Shown: positions 8,257 through 18,310 of the stretch, piece after piece | How positions within the stretch are numbered: position 1 is the first letter of the stretch | How the letters are laid out: each line of letters opens with the position of its first letter | Assembly (NCBI RefSeq): GCF_008634025.1 | Contig: NZ_PDCM01000001.1 | Coordinates: forward strand, 862,501-926,500 | Direction of reading: 5' to 3' | DNA length: 64,000 nucleotides | Source of the DNA: Streptomyces albofaciens JCM 4342 | GTDB lineage: Bacteria > Actinomycetota > Actinomycetes > Streptomycetales > Streptomycetaceae | Notes under the pieces: generated by a model | Told to the model about the DNA's origin: nothing | The model's database searches: none | Seen by the model: only the letters and a program-made list of their open reading frames with translations | Position numbers and translations under genes: made by a program

Positions 8257-9276
8257 TCAAGCGGCCCTCCGCTCCCGCACCGCGTGCCGGACCTCCTCCT
8301 CGACCAGGTCGAGATTGATCTCCCCCGCCGCGCGTACGCCCATGGCGGCGGCCCCGCTGACCGTGACCACCGGATCGGCGACGTTGCCCGCCGCCCACAC
8401 CCCGGGAACGCTCGTCGCCCCACCGGGCCGGACGGCGACGTGACTCCCCAGCACGACCCCGTCCCCCACGACCGTCTCCGCCACCCCCAGCCCCAGGCTG
8501 TCCACCACTTTGGCCCGTACGTCGAAACGGGACGCGACGACCAGCGCCTCGCACGGCACCACCGCCCCACCGGCCAGCTCGACCCCCGAGATCCGGCCGC
8601 CCCCGGCCTCCGCCCGGCCGCTGACCTCCAGCCCCGTTACCTCACCGTCCACCACGGCAACACCCCGCGCGGCCAGTTGCTCGTACTCCTCCTCGGACGG
8701 CTCCGGCCCCGTGTGCAGAAAGAGGCGCACGTCGTCGCTCCACTGCCGCCACAACAGCGCCTGCCGCACGGCCATCGGCCCGGTGGACAGCACCCCGATC
8801 GCCTGGTCGCGCACTTCGTAACCGTGGCAGTACGGGCAGTGCAGTACGTCCCGCCCCCACCGCTCGGCGAGCCCGGGAATGCCGGGCAACTCGTCAGCCG
8901 TCCCGGAGGCAAGAAGCAGCCGCCGAGCCCCTACGGACGTCCCATCGCCGAGCGTGACTAGAAACCACCCCTCCCCGTCCGCCTCGGCCGCCACCACCTC
9001 GTCCGCCACGACCTCGCCGCCGTACCGCAGCACCTCGGCGCGCCCCTCGGCCAGCAACTCGCCGGGCGGTACCCCGTCCCGCGTCAGGTAATTGTGCGAA
9101 GCCGCCGCCGGCGCGTTACGCGGCCGCCCGGCATCCACCACCAACACGGACCGCCGCGCCCGCCCCAGCATCAACGCGCCGGACAGTCCTGCCGCGCCAC
9201 CACCGATCACGACGACGTCGTAGGCGCGGTCGTTCTCACCGGCCGGCTCGGCGCTCTGCTTCCCCTTCACGATCAT
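8257..9276 (-). CDS. NAD(P)/FAD-dependent oxidoreductase, thioredoxin-reductase-like
   Basis: 339 residues; the start is preceded by a strong GGAGGAGGT. The N-terminal FAD dinucleotide fold reads VVIGGGAAGLSGALMLGRARRSVLVVDAG. A CxxC pair appears in HCPYCHGYE, the redox-active position of thioredoxin reductases, and the C-terminal VWAAGNVADP closes the FAD site. No thioredoxin gene is adjacent, so it may belong to the ferredoxin-dependent or small-molecule dithiol-oxidase branch of the family (as in gliotoxin or holomycin oxidases). The next gene upstream on this strand, the PHP esterase, lies 170 bp away and does not look co-transcribed. Confidence 0.9.
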   Translation of the reverse strand: MIVKGKQSAEPAGENDRAYDVVVIGGGAAGLSGALMLGRARRSVLVVDAGRPRNAPAAASHNYLTRDGVPPGELLAEGRAEVLRYGGEVVADEVVAAEADGEGWFLVTLGDGTSVGARRLLLASGTADELPGIPGLAERWGRDVLHCPYCHGYEVRDQAIGVLSTGPMAVRQALLWRQWSDDVRLFLHTGPEPSEEEYEQLAARGVAVVDGEVTGLEVSGRAEAGGGRISGVELAGGAVVPCEALVVASRFDVRAKVVDSLGLGVAETVVGDGVVLGSHVAVRPGGATSVPGVWAAGNVADPVVTVSGAAAMGVRAAGEINLDLVEEEVRHAVRERRAA

Positions 9277-9338
9277 TCGCGCTACCTCCTCCGTAGGAGG
9301 ACGAGAGTGCGCCTGCGCTGTCAGGTCGGCAAGCTTCC

Positions 9339-9353
9339 TTGCCGAAGCGGCAA
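9339..9353. promoter_or_regulatory. Short inverted repeat upstream of the flavoprotein gene
   Basis: TTGCCG and CGGCAA are separated by AAG, 62 bp upstream of the flavoprotein start. It could be an operator for that gene or the terminator of the PHP gene that ends at 9447 on the same strand. Confidence 0.35.
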
Positions 9354-9446
9354 AGAGGCCCGATCGCTCGGCTCATTCGGCCCCGAACGCGTACACACGG
9401 CCGTACAGGCGGAGCGCCCTGGTGGCCAGGCGGCCGCGACCTCGTG

Positions 9447-10997
9447 TCAGTCCCGCCCCAGAAAAATCGGATTCGTCATGGCCGCCATCGGGCCCGGCAC
9501 CCCCGCCGTGGTCGCCGCACGGCGGACCTCCGCCCGTACGTACGTGGCGTTGGCCGGGGTCGTGTGCCAGGTGATCGTGCCGGACGCGGGGAGGGGTGTG
9601 GTGAAGAGCTGGCCCTGGTCGGTGAGGAGGCGGGCTGTGCTGCCGGGGGGTGCTCCGGTCACGTGGAGGCGGACGGTGACCTGGGCGCTGTCGTGTACGG
9701 GGAGACGGCCGCCGATCGTGGCGTGTTCGGCCTTGGGGCCGGTGGCGGTGAAGGTGAGGGTGAGGGCGGAGGATTCGGCCAGGTAGGCGCGGCCCGCGCG
9801 GATGCCGAAGAGGATCGCTTCACGGGAGAGGTCGTCGGCCAGGACGACGGTCTGGGGGAGGCCGACGACATCCGGGTCGCGGTGGGCGTCGCTGTGGCCG
9901 ACGGCGGGGAGGAAGCGGCCCCGGCCGCGCGTGTGCGCTGCGAGGGCGTTGTCCCATTCGGCGATGGCCACCTCGTCGTCCAGGGTGAAGGGGCCGTTCC
10001 AGACCTCGACCGCGTCCGCCTCCTCGTAGCCGAACTTCCAGTTGCAGCCGATGCAGGTGGCGTGCGGGTGGGCCGGGACGACCAGGCCGCCCGCGCGGCG
10101 GATGCGGCGGGCGAAGCGGGGGAAGGCGTCGTCGCGGGCGCGGTAGCGCCAGTCGATGAAGACGCCGGGGTCGGTGCCCAACGCCACCACGTGGCCGTTG
10201 CGGGTGGTGACCTCCTCGCCGGTGAGGATGAGCAGGTCGTCACCCCAGAGGCCTTCCCACGCCCGGTGCGAGGCGGTGGTGTTGTGCTCGGTGGTGGTGA
10301 TGAAGTCCAGGCCGGCGGCGCGGGCGAGGGCGGCGATCCGGGCGGGGGTGCGCTTGCCGTCGGAGTAGACGGAATGGAGGTGGCTGTCGCCCCGGTACCA
10401 GGAACGGCCTCGGCCCTTGGCGCGTTGGGGTGGGTAGGCAGGGGCGGGCGGGTTCGACGGTGTGCCGTAGTGGAGGGTGATGGTTACTTCGTAGGCGAGG
10501 CCCTGAGGGGCGACGGTGTACGGGCCCAGGACGATGTGCCAGGTGCCGGGGTTGACGGGGCCGGGGAGATAGCCGGGCGTGGCGTCGTCCGCGCGGAGGA
10601 AGAACTCCGTGCGGGCGCCGCCCGACCAGCCGCGGAAGCCGCGCCCGCCCAGGTCCGTACCGCGTTCGTCGAAGATGCCGATGTCGCAGGCGTTGCCCGC
10701 GGTGCCGGGTGGGGTGGTGGGGCGGTCGTAGGTGTAGGAGACGGCGATCTCGCGTACGCCGGGCGGGACTTCCACGGGGAGGTAGACATAGTCGGGGGCG
10801 CCGGTGGGGAGGCGGCCGGTGATCTTGCGGGTTTCCTCGCCGGTGCGGGCGCCGGTCCGGTCGCCGCCCTGGGCGGGCCCGCCGGTGTCGTCGGCTGCGG
10901 CGAAGTCCACACCGTTCAACGTAAGGGCCGTGGCGGCTCCCGTCACCAGGAGCGTGCGGCGTCCGAGCGGGCCGCTGGTTCTGTCGTGGTCGCACAT
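9447..10997 (-). CDS. CehA/McbA family metallohydrolase (PHP domain), Tat-exported
   Basis: 516 residues from ATG 10997 (the frame is open further upstream but without codon support). The N-terminus has a twin-arginine signal: GRRTLLVTGAATAL after a charged start, cleaved near AAA. A beta-rich N-terminal region precedes the PHP domain, which holds DSHLHSVYSDGKRTP (HxH metal pair), ITTTEHNT, PAHPH and GHSDAHRDPDVVG. These residues bind a multi-metal centre that hydrolyses phosphoesters or related bonds. CehA (carbaryl esterase) and McbA belong to this branch, but most relatives are of unknown substrate. Likely an extracellular hydrolase folded before export. Confidence 0.88.
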   Translation of the reverse strand: MCDHDRTSGPLGRRTLLVTGAATALTLNGVDFAAADDTGGPAQGGDRTGARTGEETRKITGRLPTGAPDYVYLPVEVPPGVREIAVSYTYDRPTTPPGTAGNACDIGIFDERGTDLGGRGFRGWSGGARTEFFLRADDATPGYLPGPVNPGTWHIVLGPYTVAPQGLAYEVTITLHYGTPSNPPAPAYPPQRAKGRGRSWYRGDSHLHSVYSDGKRTPARIAALARAAGLDFITTTEHNTTASHRAWEGLWGDDLLILTGEEVTTRNGHVVALGTDPGVFIDWRYRARDDAFPRFARRIRRAGGLVVPAHPHATCIGCNWKFGYEEADAVEVWNGPFTLDDEVAIAEWDNALAAHTRGRGRFLPAVGHSDAHRDPDVVGLPQTVVLADDLSREAILFGIRAGRAYLAESSALTLTFTATGPKAEHATIGGRLPVHDSAQVTVRLHVTGAPPGSTARLLTDQGQLFTTPLPASGTITWHTTPANATYVRAEVRRAATTAGVPGPMAAMTNPIFLGRD

Positions 10998-11243
10998 GGG
11001 GCAGCACTCCCGGGGAGACGTGGCGGAACCGGCGTACGGAGACGTTCGTGAGGCTCCGCAGACCTTCGCAGGCCTTCGGGCGCCTTCGTAGACCCTCGTA
11101 TTGAGGCGTGAACGGGTGGACAAGGGAAGGGGGCGGGACGGAGACGTACTCGTGTGGCCCGCGAATGCCGTGGGCGCCTCATGGACGCTGCCCCGCCCCG
11201 CCGGTAGGAAAGGGGCACTGCCGAACGCGGAGGTACGTCCAGC

Positions 11244-12068
11244 ATGCGGATCTCGACCACCATCTTCCTGACCGACGAGACGATCCGGCCGGACCGGCTG
11301 GCCCGGGAACTGGAGCAGCGCGGTTTCGCCGGGCTCTACCTTCCCGAGCACACGCACATTCCGGCCACCCGCGACACGCCCGCGCCCATGGGCGAGCCGC
11401 TGCCCCGGGAATACGGGCGCACCCTCGACCCGTTCGTGGCGCTGGGTCAGGCCGCCGCCGTGACCGAACGGCTGGCGGTCGCCACCGGCATCACCCTCGT
11501 CGCCCAGCACGACCCGATCACCCTGGCCAAGCAGGTCGCCACGCTGGACTTCCTCTCCGGCGGGCGCTTCACGCTCGGCGTCGGCTACGGCTGGAACGTG
11601 GAGGAGGCGGCCGACCACGGGGTCGAGTGGTCGACGCGGCGCGCGCTGGTCCGGGACCGGATGCGGGTGATGCGCGCCCTGTGGGCGGACGAGCCGACCG
11701 CGTACGAGGGCCGGTTCGCGTCCGTACGGGCCAGCCTGGCGCACCCGAAGCCGGTCAAGGGCGCGCCGCGCACGCTGCTCGGCGGCGCGGCCGGGCCCCG
11801 CCTCTTCGCGAGCGTGGCGGAGTTCGCGGACGGCTGGCTGCCGATCGGCGGCGGGGGCCTGGGCGAGGCGCTGCCGGAGCTGCGGCGGGCGTGGGCGGAG
11901 GCGGGCCGGGACGGCGAGCCGGTGGTGGTGCCGTATTCGGTGCAGCCGTCGGCCGGGAAGCTGGCGCGGCTGCGGGACCTGGGGCTGGAAGAGGTCGTCG
12001 TGGGGCTGCCGGCGGCGGGGGAGGCGGAGGTGCTGCGGGCATTGGACGAGTTCGCGCAGTATCTGTGA
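11244..12068 (+). CDS. LLM class F420-dependent oxidoreductase
   Basis: 274 residues with GGAGG 10 nt before the ATG. It opens MRISTTIFLTDETIRPDRLARELEQRGFAGLYLPEHTHIP, followed by TGITLVAQHDPITLAKQVATLDFLSGGRFTLGVGYGWNVEE, the canonical pattern of the actinobacterial F420-dependent LLM subfamily. The short length (about 270-290) is typical of this branch. It lies 175 bp upstream of fbiC, which makes the deazaflavin precursor of F420, so the context supports F420 rather than FMN as cofactor. Substrate unknown. A 17-nt direct repeat containing the stop codon occurs at its 3' end. Confidence 0.92.
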   Translation: MRISTTIFLTDETIRPDRLARELEQRGFAGLYLPEHTHIPATRDTPAPMGEPLPREYGRTLDPFVALGQAAAVTERLAVATGITLVAQHDPITLAKQVATLDFLSGGRFTLGVGYGWNVEEAADHGVEWSTRRALVRDRMRVMRALWADEPTAYEGRFASVRASLAHPKPVKGAPRTLLGGAAGPRLFASVAEFADGWLPIGGGGLGEALPELRRAWAEAGRDGEPVVVPYSVQPSAGKLARLRDLGLEEVVVGLPAAGEAEVLRALDEFAQYL

Positions 12069-12150
12069 GGTGCGGGCGCCGAGTCTGTGAGGTGCGGGCG
12101 ACGGCTCCCGTCCGGCCGCACCGCCCCTCCCCGCCTGCCCGCCCCGACCC

Positions 12151-12165
12151 CGGAGGGAACCTCCG
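12151..12165 (+). terminator. Small hairpin between the LLM gene and fbiC
   Basis: CGGAGG pairs with CCTCCG around a 3-nt GAA loop. A second small stem (CCGACC/GGTCGG) lies at 12187-12208. Weak terminator candidate. Confidence 0.35.
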
Positions 12166-12230
12166 TCTCACGTGATCAGTGGCACACCGACCCGGGGGGA
12201 TCGGTCGGCGGCACCGTCGGTGGTCGCTCG

Positions 12231-12243
12231 TATGCTCGTTGGA
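12231..12243 (+). promoter_or_regulatory. Leaderless promoter element of fbiC
   Basis: TATGCT at 12231-12236 lies 6 nt before ATG 12243, and no Shine-Dalgarno precedes the ATG. The transcription start should therefore fall at or next to the A of the ATG. Confidence 0.5.
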
Positions 12244-14885
12244 TGACTAGCAGCGCGCAGGTACCCGGGCAGGGGACGGACCCGGTGGCAGTCCCCGCCG
12301 ACATCGCTCCTCCCGTCACCGCCCCCACCGCCAACGCCATGCGCCGCGCCCTCAAGCGCGCCCGCGACGGCGTCGCGCTCGACGTCGGCGAGGCCGCGGT
12401 GCTGCTCCAGGCGCGCGGCGACGACCTGCGGGACCTGTGCGCGTCCGCGGCCCGGGTGCGCGACGCCGGGCTGGCGGCCGCCGGGCGGCCCGGTGTCATC
12501 ACGTACTCCAAAAGCGTGTTCATCCCGCTCACCCGACTCTGCCGGGACAAGTGCCACTACTGCACGTTCGTCACCGTGCCCGGCAAGCTGCGCCGCGCCG
12601 GCCACGGCATGTTCATGTCGCCGGACGAGGTGCTGGACATCGCCCGCCGCGGCGCCGAACTGGGCTGCAAGGAAGCGCTGATCACGCTCGGCGACAAGCC
12701 CGAGGAGCGCTGGCCCGAGGCGCGCGAGTGGCTGGAGGCCGAGGGGTACGACTCCACGATCGCGTACGTACGCTCCATCGCCATCCGCATCCTGGAGGAG
12801 ACGGGGCTGCTGCCCCACCTCAACCCCGGCGTGCTGTCCTGGACGGACTTCCAGACGCTCAAGCCGGTCGCCCCGTCCATGGGCATGATGCTGGAGACCA
12901 CCGCCGAGCGCCTGTGGAGCGAGCCCGGCGGCCCGCACCACGGCTCCCCGGACAAGGAACCGGCCGTACGGCTGCGCGTCCTGGAGGACGCCGGGCGCTC
13001 CAACGTGCCCTTCACGAGTGGCCTGCTCATCGGCATCGGCGAGACGTACGAGGAGCGTGCCGAGTCGCTGTTCGCGCTGCGCAAGGTGCAGCGCGCGTAC
13101 CACGGCATCCAGGAAGTCATCGTCCAGAACTTCCGCGCCAAGCCGGACACGGCCATGCGCGGCATGCCGGACGCCGAGCTGGAGGACCTGGCCGCCACCG
13201 TCGCCGTCGCCCGGCACATCCTGGGCCCGGCCGGCTGCATCCAGGCGCCGCCCAACCTGGTCGACTCCGAGTACGCGCTGCTCATCGACGCGGGCATCGA
13301 CGACTGGGGCGGCGTCTCCCCGGTGACGCCCGACCACGTCAACCCCGAGCGGCCGTGGCCCCGGATCGAGGAGCTGGCCGAGAAGTCCGCCGCCGCGGGC
13401 TTCGAGCTGCGCGAGCGGCTGGCCGTCTACCCGGAGTACGTACAGCGCGGCGAGCCCTGGCTCGACCCGCGCCTGCTGCCGCACGTCCGCGCCCTGGCCG
13501 ACCCGGAGACCGGGCTCGCCCTCCCGGACGCGAAGGTCGAGGGCCGCCCCTGGCAGGAGCCCGACGAGGGCTTCTCGATGAGTTCCACCGGCCGTACGGA
13601 CCTGCACCGCACCATCGACACCGACGGCCGCACGGCCGACCGGCGCGACGACTTCGACGAGGTGTACGGCGACTGGGACGCGCTGCGCGAGGCCGCCGCG
13701 CCCGGCATGGCGCCCGAGCGCATCGACACGGACGTGCGCGCCGCCCTGGCGCAGGCCGCCGACGACCCCACCAAGCTCACCGACGACCAGGCGCTCGCCC
13801 TGCTGCACGCCGACGGCCCGGCGCTCGACGCGCTCTGCGGCATCGCGGACGACCTGCGCCGCGCCACGGTCGGCGACGACGTCACGTACATCGTCACCCG
13901 CAACATCAACTTCACCAACGTCTGCTACACCGGCTGCCGCTTCTGCGCCTTCGCCCAGCGCCGTACGGACGCCGACGCCTACACCCTGTCCCTCTCCCAG
14001 GTCGCCGACCGCGCCCAGCAGGCGTGGGACGTGGGCGCGGTCGAGGTCTGCATGCAGGGCGGCATCCACCCCGACCTGCCCGGCACCGCGTACTTCGACA
14101 TCGCGCGCGCCGTCAAGGAACGCGTCCCCGGCATGCACGTCCACGCCTTCTCGCCCATGGAGGTCGTCAACGGCGCCACGCGCACCGGCCTGTCGATCCG
14201 CGAATGGCTCAGCGAGGCCAAGGCCGCGGGCCTGGACACCATCCCCGGCACCGCCGCCGAGATCCTCGACGACGAGGTCCGCTGGGTGCTGACCAAGGGC
14301 AAGCTGCCCACCGCCACCTGGGTCGAGGTCATCAAGACCGCCCATGAGCTGGGCATCCGCTCGTCCTCGACGATGATGTACGGCCATGTCGACCAGCCCC
14401 GGCACTGGCTCGGCCACCTGCGGCTGCTCGCCGGGATCCAGCAGGAGACCGGCGGGTTCACGGAGTTCGTGACGCTGCCGTTCATCCACACCAACGCGCC
14501 CGTCTACCTGGCCGGCATCGCCCGCCCCGGCCCCACCACCCGGGACAACCGCGCCGTGACGGCCATGGCCCGCGTCCTGCTGCACCCGCACATCCCCAAC
14601 ATCCAGACGAGCTGGGTCAAGCTGGGCACGGAGGGCGCCGCCGAGATGCTCCGCTCCGGCGCCAACGACCTCGGCGGCACCCTGATGGAGGAGACCATCT
14701 CCCGTATGGCGGGCTCCAGTTACGGGTCCTACCGCTCCATCCAGGACCTGGTCGCCATCGCGGACGCGGCGGGCCGCCCCTCGCGGGCCCGCACGACCAC
14801 GTACGGACCGGTGGCGGCGGAGCGGGAGGCGGCGGCGCTGGCCTCGGACGGGCATCTGCCGGAGTTGCTGCCGGTGGTGGAGTAA
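12243..14885 (+). CDS. fbiC: 7,8-didemethyl-8-hydroxy-5-deazariboflavin synthase (FbiC, CofG-CofH fusion)
   Basis: 880 residues. Two radical-SAM halves are visible: the CofG-like half has CRDKCHYC at about residue 100, and the CofH-like half has CYTGCRFC at about residue 560, each giving the CxxxCxxC iron-sulfur ligands. Together they join tyrosine with the ribityl-diaminouracil intermediate of riboflavin synthesis to form the F420 deazaflavin core. The fused form is the actinobacterial FbiC, and the length fits (about 850-880). ATG 12243 is chosen because it directly follows a -10-like element and homologous N-termini begin shortly before the first domain. This places F420 synthesis beside three F420-type LLM genes in the window. 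Confidence 0.97.
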   Translation: MTSSAQVPGQGTDPVAVPADIAPPVTAPTANAMRRALKRARDGVALDVGEAAVLLQARGDDLRDLCASAARVRDAGLAAAGRPGVITYSKSVFIPLTRLCRDKCHYCTFVTVPGKLRRAGHGMFMSPDEVLDIARRGAELGCKEALITLGDKPEERWPEAREWLEAEGYDSTIAYVRSIAIRILEETGLLPHLNPGVLSWTDFQTLKPVAPSMGMMLETTAERLWSEPGGPHHGSPDKEPAVRLRVLEDAGRSNVPFTSGLLIGIGETYEERAESLFALRKVQRAYHGIQEVIVQNFRAKPDTAMRGMPDAELEDLAATVAVARHILGPAGCIQAPPNLVDSEYALLIDAGIDDWGGVSPVTPDHVNPERPWPRIEELAEKSAAAGFELRERLAVYPEYVQRGEPWLDPRLLPHVRALADPETGLALPDAKVEGRPWQEPDEGFSMSSTGRTDLHRTIDTDGRTADRRDDFDEVYGDWDALREAAAPGMAPERIDTDVRAALAQAADDPTKLTDDQALALLHADGPALDALCGIADDLRRATVGDDVTYIVTRNINFTNVCYTGCRFCAFAQRRTDADAYTLSLSQVADRAQQAWDVGAVEVCMQGGIHPDLPGTAYFDIARAVKERVPGMHVHAFSPMEVVNGATRTGLSIREWLSEAKAAGLDTIPGTAAEILDDEVRWVLTKGKLPTATWVEVIKTAHELGIRSSSTMMYGHVDQPRHWLGHLRLLAGIQQETGGFTEFVTLPFIHTNAPVYLAGIARPGPTTRDNRAVTAMARVLLHPHIPNIQTSWVKLGTEGAAEMLRSGANDLGGTLMEETISRMAGSSYGSYRSIQDLVAIADAAGRPSRARTTTYGPVAAEREAAALASDGHLPELLPVVE

Positions 14886-14967
14886 CGGGGGGGGCCGGGC
14901 GTCACCGTCTCCGGCTACGGTTGCGCCCGGAGGCCCGCCGGGGGAGCGCGGGCCCGGGAGGTGAGCG

Positions 14968-17808
14968 GTGGACCGCAGGCGGCTCTCGCGCCAGGAGCTG
15001 ATCCGCGCCCGGCGCGGCGACGGGTTCGTCGGCCGCGACGGCGAACTGGCCGCGTTCCGGGCCGACCTCGCCCGTGACCCCGCCGACCCGGACTTCCGGT
15101 TCCTCCATCACCTGCACGGCCAGGGAGGCGTCGGAAAGACCTCCCTGGCGCAGCGGTTCGAGCAGATGGCACGCGAGCTGGGCGCGCTGACCGTGTACGT
15201 CGACGAGTCGGTGCACGGTGTTCCGGAGACGATGGCCGAGATCAGCGCCCGGCTGGGCCGCCAGGGCAGCCCGCTGAAGTCCTTCGACAAGCTGCTGGCC
15301 ACCTACCGGGAGCGGCGGCACGAGGCGGAGGCGGCGCTCGCCGGGCCGGACGAACCGGGCGGCGAGGCACCGCCGTCGCCCGGCAGCATGGTCATCGCCA
15401 GGGCGGGTGTGGCGGGCATGGGCCTGATCCCGGGCGTCGGGCCCCTCGCCGGCGCGGTGGACACCACGCAACTGGCCCGGGGCGCCGACCGGCTGCGCAG
15501 CCGCATCGGCGCGCGGCTGCGCAATCACGACGAGGTGCAGCTGGTGCTGTCCCCGGTCGAGGTCCTGACCCCCGTCTTCGTACGGGAGCTGGGCGACGCC
15601 GCCGACGCCGTGCCCGTACTGGCGCTGTTCTTCGACACGTACGAGGCGACCGGCCCGCTCCTGGACACCTGGCTGCGCGACCTCCTCTTCAGCGACCGCT
15701 ACGGACCGCTGGCGCAGAACGTCATGGTCATCCTGTCCGGCCGGGATCCGCTGGACCGGCGCTGCTGGGCCGACCACCTGGAACACGTCACGGACGTACC
15801 GCTGGACACCTTCACGGAGGCCGAGGCCCGGCGGTATCTCGCGGCCCGGGACGTGACCGACGCGGACACGGTCGAGGCCATTCTGCGGCTCTCCGGTGGC
15901 CTGCCGGTGCTCGTCTCCACCCTCGCCGGAAGCAGGCCGGGCGCGGCGGACGCCGTCGACGACCCCAGTGACACCGCCGTCGAACGCTTCCTGAAGTGGG
16001 AAACCGATCCGGTACGCAGAGAAGCTGCGCTGGCCGCCGCCCTGCCGCGCCACCTGGACGAGGACGTGTACCGGGAGGCGGTGGACGCGGAGGCCGCCGA
16101 CCACTTCGGCTGGCTGTGCACGCTGCCGTTCGTGTCCGAGCGCGGGGGCCGGTGGCGGTACCACGAGGTGGTGCGTACGGCGATGCTGCGGCTCCAGCGG
16201 CGCAGGTCGCCGCGCGCCTGGACGGAGCGGCACGGGCGGCTGGCGGAGGCGGCGCGGCGGGGGCGGGAGGAGCGCGGGAGCGGCAGGAGCCCGGCCGGGT
16301 GCCGGTGGGACGAGCGCTGGCGCGAGCTGCGGCTGAGGGAGATCTACCACGCGCTGTGCGCCGACCCGAGGGCGTGCCTGGCCGAGGCGCTGTCCGAGGT
16401 GACGGCCATGGCCCGCTACGAGCCCACCGCCGTACGCCTGGTCGCCGAGACCGTCCGGCAGGCGGGCGAGGACGGCGACGAGCCCGAGGTCCGGGACTGG
16501 GGCACCCGGCTGACGGCTGCCCTCGACGGGCCGGACGGCCTGGCGGGGGCCCTGACGGCGTTGCTCGCCGGGCCCGGCCTCGACGCGGCGGGGCAGGCGG
16601 AGATCCACCGGGTCCGCGGCCGTGAACACCGCAAGGCGGAGCGCTGGCAGCAGTCGTTCGCCGACTTCGACCGGTCCCTGGAGCTGGTACCGGACGACGC
16701 GGACGCGGTCTTCGGCCGTGGCCTGACCCACCGCTACGCCGGTGACTTCGAGCGGGCGGCCGAGGACTTCGCCCGGGCCCTGGACATCGACCCGGACCAG
16801 GCGGCCCCGCTGTTCCAGCTCGGCGAGATCAAACGCATCATGGGCCACCACGAGCAGGCACTGACCGTGTTCGACCGGACGCTGGAACTGTTCCCGCAGC
16901 ACGGCCCGTCCCACGGCAGCCGCGCCGTCTGCCTGCGCCGTTTGAACCGCTACGAGGAGGCGCTGGCGGGGCTGACACGCGCCATCGAACTGCACCCGGG
17001 CTACGCCTGGGCGATGGCCGAGCGCGGTATGACCTACCGCGCCATGGGCCGGTACACGGAGGCGCTGGCGGAGTTCGACCGCGCGCTGGCGACCGACCCG
17101 GAGTACGCGTGGGCCGCCGCCACCCGGGGCAGGATCGCCCTCCTCACGGGCCGCCTCGACGAAGCGGTGGCGAACTTCGGCCTGGCGGTGGCCCTCGGGA
17201 CGGCGAACCCGTGGGTCCCCGCCCGCCGCGCCAAGGCGCACCAGCTGCTGGGGTCGGAGGTCCAGGCGCTGGCCGACTACGACCGAGCCATCGACCCAGA
17301 CGTACCGGACATTCCCCGGGCCGTCTTCCAGGCCGCGCGCGCCGGGTGCCTGCGCCGGGCGGGACGACCGGACGCGGCACGCGAGGCCGTCGGGGCGGCC
17401 TCGGCGCTCGCCCCTGACGAACCGGTGGTCCGGTACGAGTCCGCGCTGCTGGCCACCGCGGCGAGCGGGGTACGGGCAGCCGCGCCCGTCTGGGAGGCAC
17501 TGGCGCCTTTCTGGGAGGCGCCACGGAACGCGGAAGTCCGGCCGCCGTACGACGACGACCTGACGGGCCCGGCCGCCATCGCGATCGTCAGCCGTTGCGC
17601 CCTCTCCGACTGGGCGGGCGCGCGGACCTCGCTCGCCGGCCTGCTCGGCGACGGCACCCCCTGGGAGCGGATGGCCGAGGCGGAGTTCGGGCTGCGCGAC
17701 CTCGCGGCGCTGTGGCCGGACCGCGACGCCACGACCACCGGCCGGTTGGCGGCGGTCCGCCGCGCACTCCTGCACCGGATGGCCGAAGCCGCGCCCACCT
17801 CAGCCTGA
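14968..17808 (+). CDS. STAND-like P-loop NTPase with C-terminal TPR repeats
   Basis: 946 residues from GTG 14968, with GGGAGGTGAG just upstream. The N-terminus ends at a Walker A, HGQGGVGKTSLAQ (about residues 48-60). A GLIPGVGPLAG hydrophobic stretch lies near residue 150, and a candidate Walker B is LALFFDTYE near 216. A winged-helix-like region follows, then at least five TPRs (about residues 545-780) with spaced A-E-RG-ALDIDPD type units. NTPase-plus-TPR proteins act as signal-sensing switches, either in regulation or in conflict and defence systems. No effector domain is recognisable at either end. The gene is isolated and is followed by a convergent small gene. Confidence 0.8.
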   Translation: MDRRRLSRQELIRARRGDGFVGRDGELAAFRADLARDPADPDFRFLHHLHGQGGVGKTSLAQRFEQMARELGALTVYVDESVHGVPETMAEISARLGRQGSPLKSFDKLLATYRERRHEAEAALAGPDEPGGEAPPSPGSMVIARAGVAGMGLIPGVGPLAGAVDTTQLARGADRLRSRIGARLRNHDEVQLVLSPVEVLTPVFVRELGDAADAVPVLALFFDTYEATGPLLDTWLRDLLFSDRYGPLAQNVMVILSGRDPLDRRCWADHLEHVTDVPLDTFTEAEARRYLAARDVTDADTVEAILRLSGGLPVLVSTLAGSRPGAADAVDDPSDTAVERFLKWETDPVRREAALAAALPRHLDEDVYREAVDAEAADHFGWLCTLPFVSERGGRWRYHEVVRTAMLRLQRRRSPRAWTERHGRLAEAARRGREERGSGRSPAGCRWDERWRELRLREIYHALCADPRACLAEALSEVTAMARYEPTAVRLVAETVRQAGEDGDEPEVRDWGTRLTAALDGPDGLAGALTALLAGPGLDAAGQAEIHRVRGREHRKAERWQQSFADFDRSLELVPDDADAVFGRGLTHRYAGDFERAAEDFARALDIDPDQAAPLFQLGEIKRIMGHHEQALTVFDRTLELFPQHGPSHGSRAVCLRRLNRYEEALAGLTRAIELHPGYAWAMAERGMTYRAMGRYTEALAEFDRALATDPEYAWAAATRGRIALLTGRLDEAVANFGLAVALGTANPWVPARRAKAHQLLGSEVQALADYDRAIDPDVPDIPRAVFQAARAGCLRRAGRPDAAREAVGAASALAPDEPVVRYESALLATAASGVRAAAPVWEALAPFWEAPRNAEVRPPYDDDLTGPAAIAIVSRCALSDWAGARTSLAGLLGDGTPWERMAEAEFGLRDLAALWPDRDATTTGRLAAVRRALLHRMAEAAPTSA

Positions 17809-17829
17809 CCGGCCGCCCCCCGGCACCCC

Positions 17830-18123
17830 TCACCCGTCCCCCGATTCCGCCTCCGCCTCGTGCTGGAGGATGCACTGCTGCCACTGCGCCAGCGCCTCCG
17901 CCCGGTCGCCGCCGGTGTCCTCGGCGGCCGAGATCAGCGCGTCGGCGGCCATCGCGGCGAGCCGGACGGTGATCTGGCACACGTCGCGCTGGGAGAGCGG
18001 ACGGAGCAGTTCCACGGCGCCGTCGCTGTCACCGGCCAGGGCACAGGCGACGACGGCCATGGCGGTGCGGTCCCATTCGAACTCGGGCATGGAGGGAGCA
18101 TGCCCACCGGGCGCCGGTCGCAT
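17830..18123 (-). CDS. Conserved-looking small hypothetical protein
   Basis: 97 residues if started at ATG 18123 (GAGGT nearby); ATG 18090 (86 residues, MPEFEWDRTAM) is an alternative and may be nearer the conserved start. The sequence is an acidic, alpha-helical single domain with no membrane segment and no recognised motif: ACALAGDSDGAVELLRPLSQRDVCQITVRLAAMAADAL. Third-position GC supports coding. It converges on the STAND NTPase gene with a 21-bp gap. The helix-pair pattern is compatible with a TPR-like fold, but no function is assigned. Confidence 0.65.
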   Translation of the reverse strand: MRPAPGGHAPSMPEFEWDRTAMAVVACALAGDSDGAVELLRPLSQRDVCQITVRLAAMAADALISAAEDTGGDRAEALAQWQQCILQHEAEAESGDG

Positions 18124-18153
18124 GACCTCGGTACGCAGGGGGCACGTCTGTGC

Positions 18154-18174
18154 TGATCGGGACCGTATCGATCA
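18154..18174. promoter_or_regulatory. 21-bp imperfect palindrome between divergent genes
   Basis: TGATCG...CGATCA arms flank an inner AC-C-GT. It lies between the divergent small hypothetical gene and the ADP-ribosylglycohydrolase gene, so it could control either. Confidence 0.4.
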
Positions 18175-18310
18175 AAAAGCCTCGGCCAGGGTGACTGATC
18201 GCATAACGCTCCTCGCCCAGTTTTGGCCTTTCTTGGTCGATTACAGTGCTGCGGCAGGGGGAGCGTAAGGACCCCGTAAAGGAATGGGCGGCTACGGGGA
18301 GGGAACGAAC

